Positions 41,990-49,145 of a stretch of 49,145 nt of DNA are shown here, piece by piece. The notes under the pieces are model-generated. The model ran no database searches and had not been told where the DNA came from. It worked only from the letters and a program-made list of their open reading frames with translations. The stretch spans positions 1 through 49,145 of the forward strand of contig NZ_JAEEGC010000124.1 of NCBI RefSeq assembly GCF_019207025.1, read 5' to 3'. How positions within the stretch are numbered: the stretch's first letter is position 1; each line of letters begins with the position of its first letter. Made by a program: the position numbers and the translations under genes. Source of the stretch: Clostridium thailandense. GTDB taxonomy: Bacteria > Bacillota > Clostridia > Clostridiales > Clostridiaceae.

Positions 41990-43135
41990 ATGGATAAGAA
42001 TTTTATAAGAATCACTCCAGAGGAAGCATTAAGGAAATTTGAGGAGGAACAAAGAGGAAGCTTAAAAATATATATAGGTTATGCTCCCGGTGTAGGAAAG
42101 ACCTATGCTATGTTGAATGATGCTAATAGTAGGCTTAAGAACGGTGAAGAAATAGTAATTGGTTATTTGGAATCCCACCAGAGAAAAGAAACGGAAAATC
42201 AAATAGGTAAACTTGAAATTGTACCTAGAAAGAGTGTTGAATATAATAATGTAGTTATGGAAGAAATGGACACAGATGCCATAATGGAAAGAAAACCTAA
42301 TACTGTACTTATAGATGAATTAGCACATACAAATGTACCAGGATGTAAAAATAAAAAGAGATATGAAGATGTTGAAGAGATTTTAAGGCAAGGAATAAAT
42401 GTAGTCTCTACATTAAATATTCAACATTTAGAAAGTCTTAATGATGTAATAAGACAAATTACAGGTGTTACAGTTAGGGAGACTATACCAGATAAAATGG
42501 TAGAAGATGCGGATGAAATAGTAGTGATAGATATTTCACCAGCAGCACTTCAAAATAGACTAAAAGGAGGATATGTATATGAAAATGAAAATATTGCCAG
42601 AGCTTTAAAAAACTTTTTTAGATTAGGTAATTTAAATGCATTGAGAGAAATTGCTCTTCGCCAAACTGCGGAAGAAGTTGATGAAGAGCTTGAAGAATAT
42701 AGAAAAAAGCACGGAATTAAAGAACATTGGCATGTCATAGAAAGAGTAATGGTATGTATAAGCCCTAGCCCGACATCTAAAAAGCTCATTCGAAGAGGTG
42801 CTAGAATAGCAAAGAGATTTAAATGTGAATGGATTGTTGTTAATGTAAATAGCACAAGAATCTTTGCACCTAAAATGACTGAAAAAGATTCCGTTACGCT
42901 AGAAGGACACTTTAAGTTAGCTAGGCAATTAGGAGCAGAAGTTGTAAATATGACAGGAAAGAGTATATCAAGGGAGTTAGCTCAATTTGCAACACAGAGA
43001 TATATAACACAAATTATTATTGGGCATAGTACAAGAACTAAAATACAAACTTTATTAAGAGGCTCAACAGTTACAAGACTTTTAAAGCTTACAAGAGATA
43101 TAGAAGTTCATGTTATACCGAATGATTTAGAATAA
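41990..43135 (+). CDS. Stand-alone KdpD N-terminal sensor module (KdpD domain + USP domain), no histidine kinase
   Basis: 381 residues. Residues 1-230 are the KdpD domain with Walker A GYAPGVGKTYAM and Walker B-like VLIDELAHTNVPG. Residues about 250-378 are a universal-stress-protein domain ending GHSTRTKIQTLLRGSTVTRL. The four membrane helices, GAF and histidine-kinase parts of full KdpD (about 900 residues) are missing, and a terminator follows directly, so this is a complete short gene, as known in some clostridial kdp regions (KdpX type). The USP domain of KdpD is a c-di-AMP receptor in staphylococci. It may tune the Kdp transporter encoded 1.2 kb downstream. No KdpE or kinase is in the window. 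Confidence 0.85.
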   Translation: MDKNFIRITPEEALRKFEEEQRGSLKIYIGYAPGVGKTYAMLNDANSRLKNGEEIVIGYLESHQRKETENQIGKLEIVPRKSVEYNNVVMEEMDTDAIMERKPNTVLIDELAHTNVPGCKNKKRYEDVEEILRQGINVVSTLNIQHLESLNDVIRQITGVTVRETIPDKMVEDADEIVVIDISPAALQNRLKGGYVYENENIARALKNFFRLGNLNALREIALRQTAEEVDEELEEYRKKHGIKEHWHVIERVMVCISPSPTSKKLIRRGARIAKRFKCEWIVVNVNSTRIFAPKMTEKDSVTLEGHFKLARQLGAEVVNMTGKSISRELAQFATQRYITQIIIGHSTRTKIQTLLRGSTVTRLLKLTRDIEVHVIPNDLE

Positions 43136-43140
43136 ATAAA

Positions 43141-43172
43141 ACTCCAGTGCTAAAATCAGCACTGGAGTTTTT
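43141..43172 (+). terminator. Intrinsic terminator after the KdpD-like gene
   Basis: ACTCCAGTGCT pairs perfectly with AGCACTGGAGT across a six-base loop, followed by TTTT. It separates the sensor gene from kdpFABC transcription. Confidence 0.88.
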
Positions 43173-43237
43173 ATGTGTAAGTGAATAAAAATAGAATCAT
43201 TTACAGATTATCAGGCAAATATAATTTTAAATACCCT

Positions 43238-43594
43238 CTATTGTCTATTAAATATAAGGTTGCTTTGATTTGGAAAGTGTGAAAAATTTGAAAATGAAAT
43301 TCTTGTCCCTTCTACCTGTCCATTTATGTTTTTAGTATTGAGTAAATTTGAGTATTTATTATCAAATATAAGTGCTATTTTGTTATTTTCAACTGAATAA
43401 TTACCATAAAAATATTCTACGCTCTTACCCAATGCATTTACTAAAGTAAATTTATTGTTTTTCTTAAGGTTTAAAGTTATAGATGTGTTTGTTTGACAAT
43501 AATACTTACTAGAATAAGGATTTGGGTGGGAATCGCTAAGTAATAAAAATACTAAAGTAGCTATTATAATTATAGATAATGTTAAACGTTTCAT
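43238..43594 (-). CDS. Small membrane-anchored or secreted protein of unknown function
   Basis: 118 residues. An N-terminal hydrophobic segment (LTLSIIIIATLVFLLLS) is followed by a beta-rich domain (TSITLNLKKNNKFTLVNALG, EYFYGNYSVENNKIALIFDN) resembling small copper-resistance/META-like or lipocalin-like folds in which a Lys-Phe-Thr-Leu strand pairs with GNYSVENNKI. There is no lipobox. AGGAGGAGGTG precedes the ATG. It lies on the opposite strand between the KdpD-like gene and kdp; a link to potassium stress is a guess. Confidence 0.7.
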   Translation of the reverse strand: MKRLTLSIIIIATLVFLLLSDSHPNPYSSKYYCQTNTSITLNLKKNNKFTLVNALGKSVEYFYGNYSVENNKIALIFDNKYSNLLNTKNINGQVEGTRISFSNFSHFPNQSNLIFNRQ

Positions 43595-44081
43595 TTATCA
43601 ATACACCTCCTCCTATCTTATTAAGTAGTTTACAATTAATAATTATAATATTTGTTGCAAATTATTTAAAAGTTCGTAAGGAAATAATTAAAATGTTATC
43701 CTTAATATTAAATGTGGTTACTGTTAAATAAATAGTTAAATCTGATATTATCTAAGTTTTTGTGATTTTTATGATAGGAAAGATATATAAATAAGAAATC
43801 GAATAATTCGAATATTAAAAATATTACGACTTGTACAAAGGAGAGAATCTTATTTTTGTTTGTTGTCAATCCAGAATACTAAGCTTAAATTAAGAGAATA
43901 GTAGAAACTACTAAGAATTAAAGTGATATTCTGTTTAAATTGTTTATAGTGAATTGGAGTTTTTTTAATTAAGATTAATACTAAATTTTAGTTTTTTCAT
44001 TAATGGAAGTATAATCTGAGTATGCATTTTTATCGAATACATTAAAGTTAATATTTTGATAAATAAAGGAGGTTATCCATA
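43595..44081. other. Non-coding region upstream of kdp
   Basis: 487 very AT-rich bases without a credible gene. A TATAAT at 44010-44015 may be the kdp -10 (poor -35). Small hairpins occur (TCGAATAATTCGA near 43800; AGTAGAAACTACT near 43900). I looked for a c-di-AMP (ydaO-type) riboswitch and did not find its conserved blocks. Confidence 0.4.
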
Positions 44082-44183
44082 ATGCTGGATATTATATATG
44101 TTGCAGTACTCTTTATGAGCTTTATAGGATTGAAATTTTTTATTGAATGGTGTGATAAGCAAACTGAAAATAAGAAGGATTAG
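44082..44183 (+). CDS. Small membrane protein at the head of the kdp operon
   Basis: 33 residues: LDIIYVAVLFMSFIGLKFFI, then EWCDKQTENKKD. One membrane helix with a charged cytoplasmic tail. AAAGGAGG at ideal spacing precedes the ATG. Two such tiny ORFs before kdpA have been described in Clostridium acetobutylicum (kdpZ and kdpY). It is not KdpF itself, which comes next. It may stabilise the transporter or monitor it. Confidence 0.72.
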   Translation: MLDIIYVAVLFMSFIGLKFFIEWCDKQTENKKD

Positions 44184-44197
44184 TAGGAGGAAGTAAA

Positions 44198-44275
44198 ATG
44201 TGGGGATTAATTATAATAATTATTTTACTATTTGTGTATTTATGCTATGCACTCTTTAACCCTGAAAAATTTTAA
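44198..44275 (+). CDS. kdpF: KdpF, small subunit of the Kdp potassium pump
   Basis: 25 residues: WGLIIIIILLFVYLCYALFN then PEKF. The single helix followed by YALxxPEKF is diagnostic for KdpF, a lipid-like stabiliser of the KdpABC complex. TAGGAGGAAG precedes the ATG. It is spaced 14 bases from the preceding small gene and 27 from kdpA. Confidence 0.82.
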   Translation: MWGLIIIIILLFVYLCYALFNPEKF

Positions 44276-44302
44276 AATACTAGTTTTTAGGAGGAAACTT
44301 CA

Positions 44303-45985
44303 ATGGAAATATTACAAATAATAATACCATTAGTGATATTTATGCTTTTAGTAGTTCCTATGGGAAGATATCTTTATAAGGTGAGTACTAGAGAAAAAGC
44401 CTTTGGAGATGCTTTTTTTGATGCAATTGATAACTTTATTTATAAAGTTTGCAGAATAGACAAGGCTGAGGAAATGAGTTGGAAGGAATATGTGATTTCA
44501 ATTATTGTGGTTAACGGAGTAATGACATTTTTAGCTTATATAATTTTGAGAACTCAGTCAATTCATTTTTTAAATCCCAATAAAGCTACTGGAATGGAAC
44601 AATCACTTACTTTTAATACAGTTATAAGTTTTATGACAAATACAAATTTACAGGATTATAGTGGAGAATCAGGTTTGTCCCATCTAAGTCAAATGTTAGT
44701 TATTATATTTATGATGTTTACTTCCGCAGGCACTGGCTTTGCTGCAGCACTCGCATTTATGAGAGGAATTATTGGAAAGGAAAAGACACTAGGAAATTTC
44801 TTTGTGGATTTAACTAGGGTTATAACTAGAGTTCTTCTTCCTCTATCTGTTATCATTACTTTGCTATTGGTGGCTCAGGGGGTACCACAAACTCTTTCAG
44901 GAACTCACACTGTAGCTACAATAGAAGGTAGACTTCAGGATATAGCTTTAGGACCTGTTGCAGCACTTGAATCAATTAAACATCTAGGTACAAATGGAGG
45001 AGGTTTCTTTGGTGCTAACTCAGCCCATCCATTTGAAAACCCAACAGCTATATCAAATTTAATTGAATTGTTATCAATGATGCTTCTACCTGGAGCTATA
45101 GTTTACACTTTTGGACTGATGTTAAAAAATAAAAAACAAGGTTGGGCAATATTTGCTGCTATGGGAATATTATTTTTACTTGTACTTCCAATTTGTTATT
45201 TATCAGAAAAAGCAGGTAATCCAGCACTAGCACATATAGGGCTTAATCAGCTTATGGGTAATATGGAAGGTAAGGAAGTTAGATTTGGTATACCCCAATC
45301 TTCACTATTTACTACTGTGACTACAGCTTTTACAACAGGGACTGTAAATAACATGCATGATTCTTTAACACCGTTAGGTGGACTAGTACCATTATTTAAT
45401 ATGATGTTAAATGTAGTCTTTGGTGGAAAAGGCGTAGGCTTCATGAATATGATTATGTATGCGATATTAACAGTATTTTTATGTGGATTAATGGTTGGTA
45501 GAACTCCAGAATTTTTATCTAAGAAGCTTGAGGGAAGAGAAATTAAGTTAATAGCACTAGCTATTATAATACACCCGTTTTTAATACTTATGTTTTCAGC
45601 ATTAGCTTTAATTGTTCCTCAAGGATTAGCTGGTATATCAAATCCTGGTTTTCATGGATTAACTCAAGTAATTTATCAGTTTACATCCTCTGCTGCAAAT
45701 AATGGCTCAGGATTTGAGGGGATGGCGGATAATACAATATTCTGGAATACTACTACAGGAATTGTAATGTTTCTTGGAAGATATTTATCAATGATAATCC
45801 TTATTGCTGTAGCAGGATCTTTAGCTTCTAAGAGATCCATACCAGAAACTGCGGGTACCTTTAAAACTGATAATGCTATGTTTTCAATAACTTTAGTTGT
45901 TATTGTTTTAATAATAGGTGCGTTGACATTCTTACCAGCTATTGCATTAGGACCAATAGCAGAACACCTAACACTTATACATTAG
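44303..45985 (+). CDS. kdpA: KdpA, potassium-binding channel-like subunit
   Basis: 560 residues with about ten membrane helices. The pore-loop filters are visible: FMTNTNLQDYSGESGLS, GTNGGGFFGANSAHPFENP, a third at TTGTVNNMHDSL, and SSAANNGSGFEGM. KdpA takes K+ from the outside at micromolar levels and passes it to KdpB. GGAGG precedes the ATG, and kdpB follows after 49 bases. Length and motifs are complete. Confidence 0.95.
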   Translation: MEILQIIIPLVIFMLLVVPMGRYLYKVSTREKAFGDAFFDAIDNFIYKVCRIDKAEEMSWKEYVISIIVVNGVMTFLAYIILRTQSIHFLNPNKATGMEQSLTFNTVISFMTNTNLQDYSGESGLSHLSQMLVIIFMMFTSAGTGFAAALAFMRGIIGKEKTLGNFFVDLTRVITRVLLPLSVIITLLLVAQGVPQTLSGTHTVATIEGRLQDIALGPVAALESIKHLGTNGGGFFGANSAHPFENPTAISNLIELLSMMLLPGAIVYTFGLMLKNKKQGWAIFAAMGILFLLVLPICYLSEKAGNPALAHIGLNQLMGNMEGKEVRFGIPQSSLFTTVTTAFTTGTVNNMHDSLTPLGGLVPLFNMMLNVVFGGKGVGFMNMIMYAILTVFLCGLMVGRTPEFLSKKLEGREIKLIALAIIIHPFLILMFSALALIVPQGLAGISNPGFHGLTQVIYQFTSSAANNGSGFEGMADNTIFWNTTTGIVMFLGRYLSMIILIAVAGSLASKRSIPETAGTFKTDNAMFSITLVVIVLIIGALTFLPAIALGPIAEHLTLIH

Positions 45986-46034
45986 ACTTAATTGTAAGAT
46001 AAGTTTTGTAAATATTTAAGAAGGAGCATTTGGT

Positions 46035-48095
46035 ATGAGTAAGAATAATAAAAATAAATTTATTACCAAAGAAATAGTTAATGAAGCTGTAACTGAATCC
46101 TTTAAAAAGCTAAATCCTAAATATATGGCTAAAAACCCAGTTATGTTCGTAGTTGAGATAGGATTCTTTATATCATTAGTACTAACATTTTTCCCAACTA
46201 TTTTTGGTGACGTAGGTAATAGCTTAAGAACCTATAATCTAATAGTTGCAATAATTCTTTTTGTTACTGTTTTATTTGCTAATTTTGCTGAGGCTGTTGC
46301 AGAAGGCCGTGGTAAAGCTCAAGCGGAAAGCTTAAAGAAAACACGTAAAGACACTATGGCTAAACTTTTAGATGACAAAGGTAATGTAAAAGTAATAAGT
46401 TCAAGTGAACTAAAAAAAGGAGATATTGTTCTCGTTGATACTGGAGATTTAATTCCTAATGACGGTGAAGTTATATCAGGTCTTGCATCAGTAGATGAAT
46501 CTGCTATAACTGGAGAATCAGCGCCAGTTATGAAGGAAGCTGGAGGAGATTTTGCTTCTGTAACAGGTGGAACCAAGGTTGTAAGTGATTGGCTAAAGGT
46601 TGAAATAACAGCTACGCCTGGTGAATCTTTTCTTGACAAAATGATTGAACTAGTTGAAGGTGCATCAAGACAGAAAACTCCAAATGAAATAGCGCTTAAT
46701 ACAGTGCTTGTAAGTTTAACACTTATATTCCTAATAGTACTTGTATCACTTTACCCAATGGCAACATATTCCGGTGTAAAAATTCCTATATCAACGCTAA
46801 TTGCATTACTTGTTTGTCTTATACCTACGACTATAGGAGGTCTTCTATCAGCTATAGGTATTGCTGGAATGGATAGAGTTACAAGATTTAATGTTATAGC
46901 AATGTCTGGTAAGGCAGTAGAAGCTTGTGGCGATGTTAACACAATGATACTTGATAAGACCGGTACCATAACTTATGGTAATAGATTGGCTGCGGAGTTT
47001 ATCAAAGCCCAAGGGGTAAAGGTAGAAGAACTTATTGACTATTCTGTAATATCATCACTTAAGGATGATACCCCAGAAGGGAAGTCTATAGTAGAACTAG
47101 GCAAAAAATTAGGAAGCACTATAGAAGCATCTAAGTATGAGAATTTGGACTTTATAGAATTTACAGCTCAAACGAGGATGAGTGGAGTGGATCTGACCGA
47201 TGGAAGAAAAGTGAGAAAAGGAGCTCAGGATTCAATAAAGAAATTTGTTACTGAGGCAGGTGGTAAGATTCCAGAAGATTTAGATGAAAATTTGACAAAG
47301 GTTTCAAAATTAGGCGGTACACCGTTAGTTGTATGCGTAGATAACAAGATATATGGGGTTATATATTTAAAGGATACTGTAAAACCAGGCCTTGTAGAAA
47401 GATTTGCAAGGTTAAGAGAAATGGGCATAAAAACTATAATGTGTACAGGGGATAATCCATTGACTGCAGAAACAATTGCTAGAGAAGCCGGCGTTGATGA
47501 ATTTATAGCAGAAGCCAAACCAGAAGATAAAATAGAAGCTATAAAAACGGAGCAGAATGAAGGGAAAATAGTTGCTATGACAGGAGATGGAACCAATGAT
47601 GCTCCAGCGCTTGCACAAGCAGATGTAGGACTAGCTATGAATAGCGGTACTACGGCAGCTAAAGAAGCAGCCAATATGGTTGATTTGGATTCAGACCCTA
47701 CAAAGATATTGGAGGTTGTTGAAATTGGAAAGCAGCTTCTTATAACCAGAGGAGCCTTAACTACTTTTAGTATTGCAAATGATGTTGCCAAGTACTTTGC
47801 TATAATACCTGCTATATTTACTGTAGCAATACCTCAAATGCAGATTCTAAATGTTATGGGATTATCAACACCTTCCAGCGCAATACTTTCAGCTTTAATA
47901 TTTAATGCCATAATAATTCCAGCCTTAATACCTATTGCTATGAGAGGCGTAAAGTATAAACCTATGAAATCGGAAATGCTTTTACTTAGAAATATGTTGG
48001 TATTTGGTGTTGGAGGTATGGTAGTACCGTTCATTGGTATTAAAGTAATAGACTTACTTATAACACCATTATTAAAAATGTTAAATCTAAGCTAG
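46035..48095 (+). CDS. kdpB: KdpB, P-type ATPase subunit
   Basis: 686 residues, normal size. Phosphorylation site [10 protein letters not shown] with Asp307, actuator loop [10 protein letters not shown], hinge [20 protein letters not shown], and the GGLLSAIG membrane motif of the Kdp type. Hydrolyses ATP to drive K+ uptake through KdpA. The ATG follows AAGAAGGAG. A gap of 113 bases with a possible hairpin separates it from kdpC, wider than the other intergenic gaps in the operon. Confidence 0.95.
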   Translation: MSKNNKNKFITKEIVNEAVTESFKKLNPKYMAKNPVMFVVEIGFFISLVLTFFPTIFGDVGNSLRTYNLIVAIILFVTVLFANFAEAVAEGRGKAQAESLKKTRKDTMAKLLDDKGNVKVISSSELKKGDIVLVDTGDLIPNDGEVISGLASVDESAITGESAPVMKEAGGDFASVTGGTKVVSDWLKVEITATPGESFLDKMIELVEGASRQKTPNEIALNTVLVSLTLIFLIVLVSLYPMATYSGVKIPISTLIALLVCLIPTTIGGLLSAIGIAGMDRVTRFNVIAMSGKAVEACGDVNTMILDKTGTITYGNRLAAEFIKAQGVKVEELIDYSVISSLKDDTPEGKSIVELGKKLGSTIEASKYENLDFIEFTAQTRMSGVDLTDGRKVRKGAQDSIKKFVTEAGGKIPEDLDENLTKVSKLGGTPLVVCVDNKIYGVIYLKDTVKPGLVERFARLREMGIKTIMCTGDNPLTAETIAREAGVDEFIAEAKPEDKIEAIKTEQNEGKIVAMTGDGTNDAPALAQADVGLAMNSGTTAAKEAANMVDLDSDPTKILEVVEIGKQLLITRGALTTFSIANDVAKYFAIIPAIFTVAIPQMQILNVMGLSTPSSAILSALIFNAIIIPALIPIAMRGVKYKPMKSEMLLLRNMLVFGVGGMVVPFIGIKVIDLLITPLLKMLNLS

Positions 48096-48208
48096 TATCT
48101 TAATTTTGTATAAGGATGGCTGGTAAGGAATTATCCACACCAATTCTATGCCTGCCTCCTTAATAAAATTATTTATATAAATAGATTTTATTGAAGGAGA
48201 TTAAAATC

Positions 48209-48835
48209 ATGAAAACATTAAAGAGATCAATTCTTATAAGTGTCGTATTGTTGATCTTATGTGGAGTAATATATCCTTTAGCTATGACAGGAATAAGTCA
48301 ACTTGTTTTCAATAGGAAGGCTAACGGAAGTATGATAGTAGTCAATGGGAAAGAAGTTGGTTCTGAGTTAATTGGTCAAAGCTTTACGGATCCAAGGTTT
48401 TTCCATGGAAGAGTTTCAGCAGTTAACTATAATACCTATACTGAAGCAGACACTAAACCTGATAAGAGTGGTAAAATTGCATATAGTGGAGTGGCTTCTG
48501 GATCACAAAATCTTGCACCATCAAACAAAGCGTTAACGGATAGGGTACAAAAAGATATGGAGAATTTTTTAAAAACTCATCCTGGAGTAAAGAAAGAAGA
48601 TATACCTACAGACTTGCTTACAAGTTCAGGTTCAGGACTTGATCCTGATATAAGTCCTGAGGCAGCCAAAATACAAATAGCCGCTGTTTCAAAAGCTACA
48701 GGCATAAGTGAAGCACAGCTTCAAGATATAGTTAATAAATATACAGAAGGAAAGGCTCTGGGGATTTTTGGTGAACCTAAAGTTAATGTTCTTAAAGTAA
48801 ATATTGAAATAGCATCAGCATTAAAAATGAAATAG
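48209..48835 (+). CDS. kdpC: KdpC, potassium-transporting ATPase subunit C
   Basis: About 208 residues. One N-terminal helix ([20 protein letters not shown]) is followed by the KdpC-conserved [32 protein letters not shown] and [14 protein letters not shown] blocks. KdpC stabilises the complex and increases ATP affinity of KdpB. ATG at 48209 follows GAAGGAG. No kdpD/kdpE follows within the window; the gene is followed directly by palindromic copy E. Confidence 0.95.
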   Translation: MKTLKRSILISVVLLILCGVIYPLAMTGISQLVFNRKANGSMIVVNGKEVGSELIGQSFTDPRFFHGRVSAVNYNTYTEADTKPDKSGKIAYSGVASGSQNLAPSNKALTDRVQKDMENFLKTHPGVKKEDIPTDLLTSSGSGLDPDISPEAAKIQIAAVSKATGISEAQLQDIVNKYTEGKALGIFGEPKVNVLKVNIEIASALKMK

Positions 48836-48858
48836 TTATTATAATTTAAAAAGGGACA

Positions 48859-49128
48859 GTTGCACTATATAGATAACCACACCAGAAAATAGACTTATAC
48901 GCAGGAATGTGTTTCCAAAGCTGAAAGCACATATAAAAACTTTTTAGTCAATCTTAGCGAAGTATTTTAGAAAATCTTAGAGCCTTTGATATGTTTGAGG
49001 TACGAGTTTATCAAAGGTTCTTAGATTTTCAAAATACTGAGCTTTAGATTGACAAAAAGTTTTTATAGTGCCGAAGCTAGGAAACACATTCCGGAGTGTA
49101 AGTCTATTTTCGGCCGTGGATGTCTATA
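48859..49128. mobile_element. Long palindromic MITE-like repeat, copy E (inverted orientation)
   Basis: A 270-bp near-palindrome with GTTGCACTATATAGATAACC at the left end and GTGGATGTCTATA at the right. AGACTTATACGCAGG faces its complement region near 49095, and the turn is GTTTGAGGTACGAG, which is the reverse complement of the turn in copies B and D, so this copy lies in the opposite orientation. It begins about 24 bases after the kdpC stop. Confidence 0.85.
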
Positions 49129-49145
49129 GGAGGGTGTGAAAAAGG
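49129..49145. mobile_element. Start of a nested inverted-repeat element at the edge of copy E (cut by window)
   Basis: GGAGGGTGTGAAAAAGG begins right after CTATA, the same site where the 14503-14613 element sits in copy C. The first eleven bases are identical to that element's end. Whether a full insertion sequence or another short element follows cannot be seen. Confidence 0.6.

Noticed and set aside
43595..44081. c-di-AMP (ydaO-type) riboswitch before kdp
   Set aside because: The conserved blocks of that riboswitch are not visible in this AT-rich region.
47225..47791. Long antisense frames in kdpB and in the tape-measure gene
   Set aside because: They mirror the codon pattern of the real genes, have hydrophobic or Ser-rich noise composition and lack ribosome binding sites.
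1..49145. CRISPR array made of the repeated palindromes
   Set aside because: The copies are about 260-345 bp, kilobases apart or separated by genes, with no regular short spacers and no cas genes.

Overview
The window is low-GC Firmicute DNA with AGGAGG-type ribosome binding sites, AT-rich codon use, clostridial gene families (a 2-hydroxyacyl-CoA dehydratase activase, GH57/DUF4912 glycogen genes, a Kdp operon with extra small ORFs) and a PBSX-type phage element. It most likely comes from the chromosome of a Clostridium sensu stricto species. I cannot fix the species from the sequence alone.

Layout. 1-242 is one arm-pair of a long palindromic repeat. 253-9254 is ordinary chromosome: a YitT-type membrane protein, a TetR-controlled HlyD/ABC-2 drug exporter, GreA, a decayed DUF362 gene, a flavin reductase, and a DUF4912 plus GH57 branching-enzyme pair. 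9347-29558 is a PBSX-like contractile tail element. An ImmA/XRE switch faces an operator region with repeated TTTACGTAAA sites and an Xpf-like sigma-type activator. The structural genes follow: connectors, sheath, tube, a tail-assembly chaperone with a programmed -1 frameshift, tape measure, baseplate, and a fibre with a discoidin-like domain. Next come an accessory region (Cys-rich double-glycine peptide, ribbon-helix-helix cassettes, PIN-like protein, out-of-order tRNA halves, bacteriohemerythrin) and the lysis genes (BhlA-type holin, amidase, LLH holin). There is no terminase, portal, capsid, protease or integrase, so the unit reads as a headless tailocin (R-type bacteriocin) and not an intact prophage.

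29742-34457 holds an M16 peptidase, a RecX with a duplicated C-terminal repeat, a transglutaminase-like membrane protein, a polysaccharide deacetylase and a TPR protein. 34588-41807 holds an SsuABC/ThiY-type ABC importer whose binding-protein gene is separated from its permease and ATPase genes by a 1429-residue two-ATPase-domain dehydratase activase on the other strand. 41990-48835 is potassium transport: a kinase-less KdpD sensor module, then two tiny membrane ORFs (one is KdpF), kdpA, kdpB and kdpC. The window ends in another copy of the palindromic repeat.

The most unusual structure is a family of about 260-345 bp near-perfect palindromes (five copies: both window ends, and three inside the tailocin operon at gene junctions). 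A second, short inverted-repeat element lies at the same terminal site (TATA) of two of these copies, which looks like element-in-element targeting. In the tailocin, palindromes and terminator-like hairpins separate sheath, tube, chaperone and tape measure, and could help set their very different copy numbers.
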